From positions 1-64,000 of the forward strand of contig JASFYT010000042.1 in the NCBI GenBank assembly GCA_045047085.1: a DNA stretch of 64,000 nt, written 5' to 3'. Source of the DNA: GCA-2401155 sp045047085. GTDB taxonomy: Bacteria > Pseudomonadota > Alphaproteobacteria > Rhizobiales > Rhizobiaceae. Positions within the stretch are counted from its first letter, which is position 1. Each line of letters begins with the position of its first letter. The notes under the pieces were generated by a model. That model had not been told where the DNA came from. It did no database searches and saw only the letters and a list, made by a program, of their open reading frames with translations. Shown in pieces: positions 33,408-42,614 of the stretch. A program made the translations under genes and the position numbers.

Positions 33408-35636
33408 ATGATTAACGGCTTTGGCCTGGAAAAAATTGGTTTGGTTGCCCTACGAAAACCACTCTCATTTTCTGTCCTAATTGTGATCGTTACGTTAATT
33501 GCTGCCTTTGGAGTAACGCGACTGGAGTTTTCCGGGGCAAATATCGACATATTGCGCGATGGCTCTGTAGAAATCGAAAATTACGATACCCTGCTGACCA
33601 ACTTCCGTGACTTTAACAACGACGCTGTCGTCCTGATACGCACCAAAGATCTGGCGACCGTCAAAGGCATTGAAACTTACCGCGATATCCACTTTGAATA
33701 TCAATTCAGTGAGCGTGTCGAAAGCATATTATCCCTTTTTTCCCTCGTTACCTATGAGGAAAAAAATGGCGGCTGGGGAACTGCCGTTCCGTCTGAATTT
33801 AATAACGATGAAGAAGTCCGTGTGTTTTTGGAGCAATTGGTAAAAAACATTCCAAACGCGAGCGCATTGATCGCAGATGATTTGAACTCAGCGGTGATGG
33901 TGGTTTATGCAAAAGCCAGTGCGGTTGACGATAAGCGCATCCGCGATACGGTGAAAGAATTCGAGGGTATTGCCCAGGAATTCGAAGATGAAAATACTAA
34001 AATATCGATTGCCGGACAGCCTGCCATCAGAGCAGGTATGATCTACAGCATTGTTAGTGATTTGAGCTTGTTGGTGCCTCTGGCTGCTCTATTTTGCGCG
34101 GTGCTGTCCTTTTTGATATTCCGAAATTTTTATGCAATGGCGCTTTGCACACTGCCAACCGTTGTCTCGGCAATCTGGTTTTTGGGCGCCATGGGATTGC
34201 TTGGAATTGAACTGAACTTCCTTACCAACATACTGCCGGTATTGCTGATCGTCATCATCTTTGCCGATACACTGCATTTATATTTGAAATGGGAAAAACT
34301 GGCGACCACAGGCATTGATCCATTTGTTGCCCTTAAAGACGCCGTTAAAATGGTTGGCCCGGCCTGTGGCCTCTCAAGCCTGACTACCGCCATTGCACTT
34401 GGTTCACTCACATTCAGCGGCAATCTCGGGTTACTTGAACTTGGAACAATCGGTGCAATATCCATATTGGTATGCTTTATTACTGTAATTGCCGGACTGC
34501 CCCTTGCAACCTATTGGCTGCTGAAAACCGGCTTTAGACCAAAAAACGCCTCGGCTTCCCGGCTTTCCGTGCTTGCAGATCCCGCCATAAAACTGATGAA
34601 AAACCGGGTAGTGATTTTGGGCACGGGTCTCGCTCTGTTGATTGTTGGCTTATATGCACACGGTTCAATCGAAAGCCGTTTCCGTTTGGTAGATTATCTA
34701 GCCACCCAATCACAAATCGCCGAGAGTGAGGGATACATAGACAAGCAATATTCAGGCACTACGCCCTTATTTGCCATATTCGATGTGGACAAGAATTTCG
34801 CTTTACTAAGCGAGGAAAACACGACGGCCTTTTACAAGGTGCTTGATCTCGTCAACACAACATTTGAGGCCACCTCATCTTATTCTCTGGCAGATTTTGC
34901 TAAAGAAGTAGAAAAAGGCGGGGGCATCATAAACGAATCCGACATTGATGAATTACCCCGCTACCTCACCAGTCGTTTCATTTCCGAAGATAAATCACAG
35001 ATTTTGATCACAATATTCTCGTCCGCCAACACTTCAGCCAAACAAATCCAGATCATGCTGGCTAAACTCAATGTGGTACTGAAAAAGGAAGGGCTGGACG
35101 AAAGGGTTATCATAACAGGGTATCCGGTATTATCAGGTGTGGTTGCCCCTCGTTTGATGAATAATCTGCGCATCAGTCTGATCATCGCTGTTGGCCTTGC
35201 AATTGCGGTTCTGATGATCGCCACACGTTCAATTCGCTTGGGGTTTGCTTGTCTGGTACCAAATCTGCTGCCCATATTGTCGGTAGAGCTGGTGCTTTGG
35301 CTAGTGGGAATTCCGCTTAATATGTCAATTACAGTTGCGCTGACGGTAGCCTTTGGTATTGCTGTGGACGATTCTATTCACTTGGTGAACCAGTTCATGA
35401 TCAATCGGGAGGCAGGCCAGGATGGTGAATCGTCCGTCATAGACGCCTTGCACGAGGTCACCCCAGCGCTGGTTTCCACCACAGTAATTTTATCCGCAGG
35501 GCTGGCAATTATGCTGTTTAGCACTCTGCCGGCCCTTTCAGTCTTCGCGTTAGTGGTTATATTAACACTGCTATTTGCATTGTTATGCGATATTTTATTG
35601 CTGCCAGCCCATTTGTTGAGTTTGAAACACAAGTAA
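33408..35636 (+). CDS. RND superfamily (MMPL-type) exporter, module 2
   Basis: This 742-residue paralogue of the exporter at 26329-28602 has the same N-terminal signature (GFGLEKIGLVALRKP) and the same two-fold layout. Acidic residues lie in helix 4 (IIFADTLHLYLKWEK, Asp near 287) and helix 10 (VAFGIAVDDSIHLVNQF). The periplasmic loops are much more divergent than the helices, suggesting different substrates or partners. Its own secreted-protein gene follows 17 bp later. The ATG at 33408 has GGA seven bases upstream and gives a start equivalent to that of module 1. Confidence 0.85.
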   Translation: MINGFGLEKIGLVALRKPLSFSVLIVIVTLIAAFGVTRLEFSGANIDILRDGSVEIENYDTLLTNFRDFNNDAVVLIRTKDLATVKGIETYRDIHFEYQFSERVESILSLFSLVTYEEKNGGWGTAVPSEFNNDEEVRVFLEQLVKNIPNASALIADDLNSAVMVVYAKASAVDDKRIRDTVKEFEGIAQEFEDENTKISIAGQPAIRAGMIYSIVSDLSLLVPLAALFCAVLSFLIFRNFYAMALCTLPTVVSAIWFLGAMGLLGIELNFLTNILPVLLIVIIFADTLHLYLKWEKLATTGIDPFVALKDAVKMVGPACGLSSLTTAIALGSLTFSGNLGLLELGTIGAISILVCFITVIAGLPLATYWLLKTGFRPKNASASRLSVLADPAIKLMKNRVVILGTGLALLIVGLYAHGSIESRFRLVDYLATQSQIAESEGYIDKQYSGTTPLFAIFDVDKNFALLSEENTTAFYKVLDLVNTTFEATSSYSLADFAKEVEKGGGIINESDIDELPRYLTSRFISEDKSQILITIFSSANTSAKQIQIMLAKLNVVLKKEGLDERVIITGYPVLSGVVAPRLMNNLRISLIIAVGLAIAVLMIATRSIRLGFACLVPNLLPILSVELVLWLVGIPLNMSITVALTVAFGIAVDDSIHLVNQFMINREAGQDGESSVIDALHEVTPALVSTTVILSAGLAIMLFSTLPALSVFALVVILTLLFALLCDILLLPAHLLSLKHK

Positions 35637-35653
35637 CAACCGAGGAACTTCAC

Positions 35654-36211
35654 ATGGTCTTGCGCCGCACCATAATTAAATTTGCAACAGCTTTATCCTT
35701 GATATTTGCAGCTCAGTTCACATTGCCGACGGTGTTTTTATCCCAAGCAAAAGCGGAAAAGATGAAAATTGCCAGTCTTGCTGGCAGTTGGCGCGGCCGC
35801 GGTACGGTTAAAACTAGCCTGAAAGGAAAAAAGGAAAGTATCCGTTGCAGGCTGACAAACCGGGATAACAAGAGCTCATCCAAAATGACGATCTTTGGAA
35901 ACTGCAGCGTTGGAAATTTTCTGTTACCGGTCAATGGCTGGATAAAGCGCGAAGGCAAAGGAAATTCTTACAAGGCGTCACTGTTCAATTCACTCGCCAG
36001 AATGAGTTCCAATTTCTTTGCAGGCAAGATCAAGGGTAAGAAATTAGGCCTGAACTATAAGGGCGTAGACAATAAAACCAAAGAGCGCGTCCACGCCAGT
36101 ATCACAATCATCCACAAAAGCGCCAGTAGCTTTGATCTACAAATAAAACGTGCAGATCCCGACAGCAAAAAACAGTTCAATGTCGGGACCATAAAGTTCA
36201 AAAAGAAATAG
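35654..36211 (+). CDS. Secreted GSWRGRG protein, partner of RND module 2
   Basis: This 185-residue paralogue of the protein at 25762-26310 has a signal peptide (about 1-34, ending AKA), then GSWRGRG (44-50), GKKE, IRCR and the pair Cys65/Cys84 (C-x18-C), and a terminal TIKFKKK. The mature part is basic and predicted beta-rich. A general resemblance to secreted alphaproteobacterial proteins with W-x-G-x-G and E-x-I-x-C-R motifs is recalled but not verified. GAGGAA upstream of the ATG supports the start. It converges on eno. Confidence 0.75.
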   Translation: MVLRRTIIKFATALSLIFAAQFTLPTVFLSQAKAEKMKIASLAGSWRGRGTVKTSLKGKKESIRCRLTNRDNKSSSKMTIFGNCSVGNFLLPVNGWIKREGKGNSYKASLFNSLARMSSNFFAGKIKGKKLGLNYKGVDNKTKERVHASITIIHKSASSFDLQIKRADPDSKKQFNVGTIKFKKK

Positions 36212-36262
36212 CTTCGGATATATCTGCGTTCAAGGCTGAGAGTAGCCTGTGAACCATAATAA

Positions 36263-37534
36263 CTACCGCAGGACAGAGCGCCCAGCATAAACTGCAGCCT
36301 TGCCAAGTTCTTCTTCAATACGCATCAATTGATTATATTTCGCCAGACGATCAGAACGAGACAGCGAGCCTGTTTTGATCTGGCCGCAATTGGTAGCAAC
36401 CGCAAGATCAGCAATTGTTACATCCTCGGTTTCCCCTGAACGGTGAGACATAACGGCGGTATAGCTGGCCTTATAGGCAGTAGCCACCGCATCCAGAGTT
36501 TCTGACAACGTGCCAATTTGGTTGACCTTGATAAGGATAGAGTTCGCAACCCCCATCTTGATACCATCCGTCAGTCGCTGGGTATTGGTTACAAACAAAT
36601 CATCGCCGACCAATTGGCAACGATCACCGACCATATCAGTTGATATTTTCCAGCCATCCCAATCATCTTCCGCCATACCATCTTCAACGGAGATAATCGG
36701 ATATTTATCCACCAATTCAGTGAGATATCCGGCCATTTCTTCGGAGGAGAGCGAACGCCCCTCACCTTTCAGTTCATATTTGCCGTTTTCATAAAATTCG
36801 GTCGCAGCACAATCGAGAGCCAGATACACATCTTCGCCCGGTTTGTACCCAGCTTTCTCAATAGATTTCATAACAAAATCGAGAGCATCAGGAGCACTTT
36901 TCAGATCAGGGGCGAAGCCACCTTCATCGCCAACATTGGTATTGTATCCGGCGTCTGAAAGTTCTTTTCGAAGCGTATGAAACACCTCGGAGCCCATCCG
37001 CACGGCTTCAGAGAACGTATCCGCACCAACAGGCATAATCATAAATTCCTGAAAATCGATAGGGTTATCTGCATGTTCCCCACCATTGATGATATTCATC
37101 ATTGGCACAGGCAATACATGAGCATTTGGTCCGCCAATATAGCGATATAGGGGCAAGCCAGAAGCCTCTGCCGCGGCTTTTGCCACAGCCATTGAAACTC
37201 CAAGTATAGCATTGGCACCCAATTTGGATTTATTGGCAGTGCCATCAAGATCAATCATTGCACGATCAACCAACAACTGGTCTTCTGCTTCCATATCAAA
37301 AATTTCTTCGATGATCGTATCATTCACCGCAGCAACGGCTTTCAATACACCCTTGCCCAAGTAACGGCTTCCCCCATCGCGAAGCTCCACGGCCTCATGC
37401 GCACCGGTAGATGCACCAGACGGTACGATCGCCCGCCCAAACGAACCATCTTCCAGCCGAACATCAACTTCGACGGTTGGATTACCCCGACTATCGAGGA
37501 TTTCGCGAGCTTTGATATCAATAATGGCGGTCAT
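36263..37534 (-). CDS. eno: Enolase
   Basis: This 423-residue glycolytic enzyme converts 2-phosphoglycerate to phosphoenolpyruvate. Visible are the mobile loop SGASTGAHEAVELRDG, the metal ligands in LALDCAATEFY, ISVEDGMAEDDW and LVGDDLFVTN, and the catalytic Lys region LIKVNQIGTLSETLDA followed by MSHRSGETED. It lies between the RND module (convergent) and a divergent secreted protein gene, near kdsA and pyrG as in many relatives. Confidence 0.97.
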   Translation of the reverse strand: MTAIIDIKAREILDSRGNPTVEVDVRLEDGSFGRAIVPSGASTGAHEAVELRDGGSRYLGKGVLKAVAAVNDTIIEEIFDMEAEDQLLVDRAMIDLDGTANKSKLGANAILGVSMAVAKAAAEASGLPLYRYIGGPNAHVLPVPMMNIINGGEHADNPIDFQEFMIMPVGADTFSEAVRMGSEVFHTLRKELSDAGYNTNVGDEGGFAPDLKSAPDALDFVMKSIEKAGYKPGEDVYLALDCAATEFYENGKYELKGEGRSLSSEEMAGYLTELVDKYPIISVEDGMAEDDWDGWKISTDMVGDRCQLVGDDLFVTNTQRLTDGIKMGVANSILIKVNQIGTLSETLDAVATAYKASYTAVMSHRSGETEDVTIADLAVATNCGQIKTGSLSRSDRLAKYNQLMRIEEELGKAAVYAGRSVLR

Positions 37535-37750
37535 GGGGAATCTTTCAGTTTTGGAAGTTGTTGCTCACTTTTACCCAAGCTTTGTGACAAGCGCAAAGGG
37601 TTGAACAAAATAAATCAAAAATAGAGGACATAATTTATTCATGTAAAAACCAGAATTTCGCCATGATTTGAACCATTCGCAGCCCGAATCCGATTCTAAC
37701 AATAGCTCATGGTTAATAGAGCATTAATTGCACGGGGAGAGGAAAGCGTC

Positions 37751-38122
37751 ATGCAGAGGATTAAATCAAGATACTTGGACAAAAAGGGACTTGCAGCGGT
37801 ATTGTCACTAACAGCGGCGGCATTATTTTTGCCGGGAAGTGCCAGTGCGCAACCAATTCAATGCGGCAGCGCCATTGAACCCACTGAACTGGAAATCTGT
37901 AATAATGAAGATTTGACAGTACTTGATGAGCAAATGTCACGGCTAAACTCAGTGCGTAAAATATCGTTCACCAATCAACCCAAGTTCCAAAGCGCTTCTG
38001 AAGACACTCACCTATGGGTCGAAAAGCGCAATCTATGCGGATTGGATGCCAGTTGTATTGAGTTGCGTTATTACGAGCGCATCTATGAACTGAGCAAGCG
38101 CCGCACGCTTTGGGCATTATAG
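37751..38122 (+). CDS. Secreted DUF1311/LprI-like protein
   Basis: This 123-residue protein has a signal peptide (about 1-33, ending ASA) and a mature part following the DUF1311 pattern: P-x-E-x-x-I-C-N near Cys50, LDEQMSRLN, then WVEKRNLCGLDASCIELRYYERIYEL. Four cysteines probably form two disulfides. Relatives include a lysozyme-inhibitor-like protein (LprI), but function is unproven here. GAGAGGA precedes the ATG at 37751. The end overlaps the convergent kdsA by 6 bp. Confidence 0.78.
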   Translation: MQRIKSRYLDKKGLAAVLSLTAAALFLPGSASAQPIQCGSAIEPTELEICNNEDLTVLDEQMSRLNSVRKISFTNQPKFQSASEDTHLWVEKRNLCGLDASCIELRYYERIYELSKRRTLWAL

Positions 38123-38968
38123 GTTTGTGCCGCTTAGAGGCGACAACGACTTAACAAGGTCGTCAATAGCCTTCATCTGCACCAAAAATGGTTCTAATTG
38201 GTCCAGCGCCAAGGCGCTTGGTCCATCGCATTTGGCATTGTCTGGTTCGGGGTGCGCTTCCAGGAACAGGCCGGCAATGCCAATAGCCAGTCCGGCGCGG
38301 CCAAGTTCGCCAACTTGATGGCGACGCCCGCCGGAGGCCTCAGAGTCTGGATTTCGCATCTGTAACGCATGGGTCACATCAAAAATCAAAGGCACATTGC
38401 CGCTATCAGCTTTCATAGTGTTAAAGCCCAACATGTCCACCACCAGATTATCATAACCAAAACATGCACCGCGCTCACACATGATCAGCTTGTCATTGCC
38501 GCATTCACGGAATTTTTCCACCACAAACTTCATTTGCTGCGGGCTCATATTTTGCGGTTTTTTGATATTGATAATGGCACCAGTCTTTGCCATCGCGTTT
38601 ATCAGATCGGTCTGGCGAGCAAGAAATGCCGGTATCTGAATGATATCGCAAACTTCAGCCACGGGTGCCGCCTGCGCAATCTCATGCAGATCGGTGATAA
38701 TCGGCACGTCAAATGTGGCCTTAACCTCAGCCAGAATTTTTAAACCTTCATCCATGCCCGGTCCCCGAAAAGAATGGATGGAAGAACGGTTGGCTTTGTC
38801 AAAAGATGCTTTGAAAATATAGGGGATACCGAGTTTGTCCGTCACCTTTTTATAATGCTCGGCAGCAGCCATTGCCAGGTCACGGGACTCGATAACATTT
38901 ATGCCACCAAACAACACCATTGGAAGATGGTTCCCGATGTTAAAATTATTTAGTTGAATGATTTCCAT
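38117..38968 (-). CDS. kdsA: 3-deoxy-8-phosphooctulonate synthase
   Basis: This 283-residue TIM-barrel enzyme condenses phosphoenolpyruvate and arabinose 5-phosphate to Kdo 8-phosphate for the lipopolysaccharide inner core. Conserved parts include FKASFDKANRSS, the active-site SFRGPGMDEGL, IIQIPAFLARQTDL and NIKKPQNMSPQQM, and LIFDVTHALQMRNP. It is read in the same direction as pyrG and eno. Confidence 0.96.
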   Translation of the reverse strand: MEIIQLNNFNIGNHLPMVLFGGINVIESRDLAMAAAEHYKKVTDKLGIPYIFKASFDKANRSSIHSFRGPGMDEGLKILAEVKATFDVPIITDLHEIAQAAPVAEVCDIIQIPAFLARQTDLINAMAKTGAIINIKKPQNMSPQQMKFVVEKFRECGNDKLIMCERGACFGYDNLVVDMLGFNTMKADSGNVPLIFDVTHALQMRNPDSEASGGRRHQVGELGRAGLAIGIAGLFLEAHPEPDNAKCDGPSALALDQLEPFLVQMKAIDDLVKSLSPLSGTNL

Positions 38969-38976
38969 GATATCTC

Positions 38977-39837
38977 TTACTTCTCAACAAAGGCGAGGAC
39001 GGCGCCTTGCCCTTCGGCAGGCTGCACAACAATGCGCGGTCCAATTTTTCTGAATTCGACATTATTGCTCTTAAGAACATGAATTGTTTTTTCCAAAGAA
39101 CTTACCAGAATATCAAATGCCACAAATTCCAATCCACGATCAAAACGTTCTCGTTCGATCCCGTAAAAACCACTCAGGCCATACCTGTTCATCACCGATA
39201 AGATGCCGTTTGGAGCCTGAAAATCAAGGCCAAAAGAGTGGGAGTTCGGATCACGTTGGCCGGTAACCCGTTGCAGATAATACTGAAAATCTGAGGGAAC
39301 CGGTTCAAACATCGTAATGCGTGCAAGAGCCAGAGCACCATTTTCATGAGCTGTCTGGGCTTTAGCAAATTTAGGCGTCCCATCTGGCCGTTCAATTAAA
39401 AACAGGGTTGCATCAGGCGCACGTTCATCCAACACAAATGCGCCAATCACACTAAGGCCCGGACGCTTCACCTTCACCAGCTTCCCGGTATTATACCCAA
39501 GTTTAGCAAATTGTTTTCTCTCGGCACGTGCATCTTTGCCGAGGAAGACTGCCATCGAGAACCCGTTCTCACCCTTGCGAAAACGATAAGCTGCATCCCT
39601 GCGTAAAAAAGTATTTCCCTTGATTTCATTGGCCTCAACCGTTTCGCGGTGGCCTATAGCCAACGGTTCAAGGAACGTGCCATTTTCAAAGTTTACACAA
39701 CAATTTTCAGTGCCAAAACTATGGCGGGCATCATCTGCCACCATAAACCCAAGTTCAGAATACCGCGCACGCGCAACATCCAGATCAGGAACGGGTAACA
39801 CAATATGATCGATTTTTCTCGGGGTAAGTTTGCTCAT
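38977..39837 (-). CDS. VOC superfamily glyoxalase-like protein
   Basis: This protein of about 286 residues contains two vicinal-oxygen-chelate modules. The first begins KIDHIVLPVPDLDVARARY, matching the glyoxalase-like domain PF13468. The enzymatic reaction is not known. I start at an internal ATG (39837, MSKLTPRKIDH) because the 13 residues before it do not look like part of the fold; the ATG at 39876 remains possible. It lies 8 bp before kdsA. Confidence 0.75.
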   Translation of the reverse strand: MSKLTPRKIDHIVLPVPDLDVARARYSELGFMVADDARHSFGTENCCVNFENGTFLEPLAIGHRETVEANEIKGNTFLRRDAAYRFRKGENGFSMAVFLGKDARAERKQFAKLGYNTGKLVKVKRPGLSVIGAFVLDERAPDATLFLIERPDGTPKFAKAQTAHENGALALARITMFEPVPSDFQYYLQRVTGQRDPNSHSFGLDFQAPNGILSVMNRYGLSGFYGIERERFDRGLEFVAFDILVSSLEKTIHVLKSNNVEFRKIGPRIVVQPAEGQGAVLAFVEK

Positions 39838-39877
39838 GAATAGTTTTTGCCCGTTTTCCTTGAGCAACACAAGCATG

Positions 39878-40303
39878 TCATTTTGCCGTACTTAATTTTC
39901 TTGAATGATAGGTCAATGCCATCCCCAAACAATGACTAAGAGCCTCCTCAGGCAAGACTTCTTTCGAACTAAACAGCAGCGTCCGATTGGCCTTGAACAT
40001 AAATTCATCGGGATAAAGTTCACGGAACTCTTCAACCAGCGTCGTCGTGCAAATAAAATAGGCCGCATAGTCTGTTGTATCATCGCCCGTTGCATCAATG
40101 CGAATGGTGCTGCCGGATTTCGGCCTCACGGTCACATAGCTGGGTTGCCCCCATTTGAGGACTTCCTGCACCTCGCCCACACCATCGGCTTTTTTCGCCG
40201 CTGCAAAGATCATTTCACGCAAAGACAACAGTTTGCCACGCACTGCTTCAGGATAAGCGTTGAAAATCTTCTCAATTGCCAGATCTTTAAAAGGCGTAGC
40301 CAT
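39878..40303 (-). CDS. DUF1801 family protein
   Basis: This 141-residue protein has the YdhG-like DUF1801 pattern: FNAYPEAVRGKLLSLREMIFAAAKKADGV, EVLKWGQPSYVT and TLLFSSKEVLPEEAL. The function of the family is not established. Its start lies 2 bp after the pyrG stop, so it is likely co-transcribed with pyrG. Confidence 0.8.
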   Translation of the reverse strand: MATPFKDLAIEKIFNAYPEAVRGKLLSLREMIFAAAKKADGVGEVQEVLKWGQPSYVTVRPKSGSTIRIDATGDDTTDYAAYFICTTTLVEEFRELYPDEFMFKANRTLLFSSKEVLPEEALSHCLGMALTYHSRKLSTAK

Positions 40304-40305
40304 GA

Positions 40306-41940
40306 TTACACCAGCCTGCTTTGCTCCATCGCCGCCTCAATAAAGCTGGCAAACAACGGATGCGGATCAAACGGTCGCGATTTCAACTCTGGATGATACT
40401 GCACCCCGATAAACCAGGGATGCACATCACGGGGATATTCAATTGTTTCGGGCAAAATACCATCCGGCGACATGCCAGAAAAAACCAAACCGGTTTTTTC
40501 AAGAGCGTCTTTGTAATCGATATTCACCTCATAACGATGGCGATGGCGCTCGGAAATCTCAGTACGGCCATAGATGTCAGAAATCAATGTATCTGCTTTC
40601 AAGGAAGCTGGATAAGCACCAAGACGCATGGTTCCGCCCATATTGCCTTGTTCTGCACGTTTCTCCAGTTGATTACCCTTGAGCCATTCGGTCATCAAAC
40701 CAACAACCGGTTCGCCTGTTTTTCCAAATTCCGTGGAGGAGGCATTTTCATTGCCACCGAGCGAGCGAGCCGCTTCGATCACCGCCATCTGCATACCGAA
40801 GCAAATGCCAAAATATGGAATTTTATGCTCCCTCGCATATGTAACTGCTTTAATTTTTCCTTCAGCACCGCGTTCGCCAAAGCCACCGGGAACCAATATC
40901 CCATCCACATCACCCAGAAGCTCGCCGGGATCGTCCTTATCGAAAACGTCTGACTCAATCCATTTCAGATTCACCCGTGTATTGTTGGCAATGCCCCCGT
41001 GTTGCAGCGCTTCAATCAGGGATTTGTAGGCATCTTTCAACACAGTGTATTTGCCAACAATGGCAATATTTACTTCACCTTCGGGGTTATGAATTTTTTC
41101 GGAAATCTCTTCCCACATCTTCATTTGCGGTTTTGGTGCAGGATCAATACCGAAGGCATTCAGCACTTCCTGATCAAGACCTTCTTTGTGATAGGTCATC
41201 GGCACATCATAGATGGATTTGGCGTCAAGCGCCTGTATCACAGCCGTTTCGCGCACATTACAGAACAAGGACAACTTCCGCCGTTCTTCTTTTGGGATTT
41301 CACGATCTGCGCGCACTAGCAAGATATCCGGTTGAATACCGATAGAGCGCAATTCCTTGACCGAGTGCTGGGTCGGCTTGGTTTTCAATTCGCCCGCCGT
41401 TGGTATCCAAGGCATCAACGTCAAATGTACATAAATGCAGCCACCACGCGGCAAATCATTACCCAACTGGCGTATGCTTTCAAAGAATGGCAGGGCCTCG
41501 ATATCGCCAACCGTGCCGCCGATTTCCACCAGAACGAAATCATAGTCCTCATTGCCATCAAGAACGAATTCTTTGATCTGGTTGGTCACATGAGGAATAA
41601 CCTGCACTGTCGCGCCCAGATAATCACCACGCCGTTCTTTGGCAATGATGTCCTGATAAATGCGCCCGGTAGTGATGTTATCCTGCTGATTCGCAGGTCG
41701 CCCGGTAAACCGCTCATAGTGACCAAGATCGAGATCGGTCTCGGCCCCATCGTCGGTTACAAAACATTCACCGTGCTGATAGGGCGACATTGTGCCCGGA
41801 TCAACGTTGAGATAGGGGTCGAGTTTTCTCAGCCGCACCTTATAGCCACGCGCTTGGAGGAGTGCTCCAAGTGCAGCAGATGCAAGACCTTTTCCGAGGG
41901 ATGAAACCACACCGCCTGTTATAAATACATATCGCGCCAT
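40306..41940 (-). CDS. pyrG: CTP synthase
   Basis: This 544-residue two-domain enzyme makes CTP from UTP, ATP and glutamine. The N-terminal synthetase domain starts MARYVFITGGVVSSLGKGLASAALG with the nucleotide-binding loop. The C-terminal class I glutamine amidotransferase domain has the nucleophile in FGICFGMQMAVIEAA and the His-Glu pair in YHPELKS. The ATG at 41940 is chosen from the universal PyrG N-terminus; the open frame continues upstream without homology. Confidence 0.97.
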   Translation of the reverse strand: MARYVFITGGVVSSLGKGLASAALGALLQARGYKVRLRKLDPYLNVDPGTMSPYQHGECFVTDDGAETDLDLGHYERFTGRPANQQDNITTGRIYQDIIAKERRGDYLGATVQVIPHVTNQIKEFVLDGNEDYDFVLVEIGGTVGDIEALPFFESIRQLGNDLPRGGCIYVHLTLMPWIPTAGELKTKPTQHSVKELRSIGIQPDILLVRADREIPKEERRKLSLFCNVRETAVIQALDAKSIYDVPMTYHKEGLDQEVLNAFGIDPAPKPQMKMWEEISEKIHNPEGEVNIAIVGKYTVLKDAYKSLIEALQHGGIANNTRVNLKWIESDVFDKDDPGELLGDVDGILVPGGFGERGAEGKIKAVTYAREHKIPYFGICFGMQMAVIEAARSLGGNENASSTEFGKTGEPVVGLMTEWLKGNQLEKRAEQGNMGGTMRLGAYPASLKADTLISDIYGRTEISERHRHRYEVNIDYKDALEKTGLVFSGMSPDGILPETIEYPRDVHPWFIGVQYHPELKSRPFDPHPLFASFIEAAMEQSRLV

Positions 41941-41998
41941 GGGATTAAATCCTAACAGTAGACATTCGATTCGGATACAAAAAAACGCATTATCCCAC

Positions 41999-42030
41999 AA
42001 AAAATACGCCTCTGTTTCCAGAGGCGTATT
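41999..42030 (-). terminator. Intrinsic terminator of secG
   Basis: AATACGCCTCTG (42003-42014), a four-base loop and CAGAGGCGTATT (42019-42030) form a perfect 12-bp stem. On the minus strand it is followed by a run of six T, 37 bp after the secG stop. This is the clearest Rho-independent terminator in the window. Confidence 0.85.
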
Positions 42031-42066
42031 AATTCGGGGTAAGCCCGGAATTCTTAAGTTATGATC

Positions 42067-42438
42067 TTATTGGCTGGTCGGAACCTGAGGTTCATCACTC
42101 GTAGTCGGCGCACCTTGAGGACGAAGCTGATCCAAAATACCTGAACCACCGCCACTTTCTTCGGTTGCAGCCGGGATACGGTCCAACACACTGCCGGATT
42201 CAGAATCATATTTGGCCATAACACCAAGGGTAAGTGACGTTACAAAGAATGCAGCGGCCAAAAATCCGGTGGTGCGCGTTAGCGCGTTAGCAGCACCACG
42301 CGCTGACATAAAGCCACCGCCACCGCCGCCGCCTCCACCGCCCATGCCCAGTGCGCCACCTTCGGAACGCTGCAACAAGACGGTTGCGACCAACGCCACA
42401 ACGACCATCAAATGGATTACAATGATTACGGTTTCCAT
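42067..42438 (-). CDS. secG: Preprotein translocase subunit SecG
   Basis: This 123-residue inner-membrane component of SecYEG has two hydrophobic helices (METVIIVIHLMVVVALVATVLL and FLAAAFFVTSLTLGV). They are separated by the conserved LLQRSEGGALG, a run of ten glycines and the SARGAANALTR segment. A hydrophilic, Pro/Ser-rich tail of about 40 residues follows. The ATG at 42438 gives the canonical N-terminus. Confidence 0.93.
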   Translation of the reverse strand: METVIIVIHLMVVVALVATVLLQRSEGGALGMGGGGGGGGGGFMSARGAANALTRTTGFLAAAFFVTSLTLGVMAKYDSESGSVLDRIPAATEESGGGSGILDQLRPQGAPTTSDEPQVPTSQ

Positions 42439-42614
42439 TAATTTACCTGACCAATAATTTAGTAGAATTGAATAGGATGGCCCAAATATTGAAAAATGGG
42501 TCATCAGTAAAATGACTTTGCGCGGGTTTTACACTGAACTTGTCAGATTGAAAACCCCGCATTAAACGATAAATGGATGCTCTGATCGCTTTTTCAAGAC
42601 AAACGCCCTCTGAT

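Noticed and set aside
40321..41904. Several plus-strand frames opposite pyrG
   Set aside because: They are shadows of the highly conserved CTP synthase gene.
42314..42345. Low-complexity GGC/CCG run
   Set aside because: It encodes the polyglycine stretch of SecG, a normal feature of that subunit in alphaproteobacteria, and is not a repeat locus.
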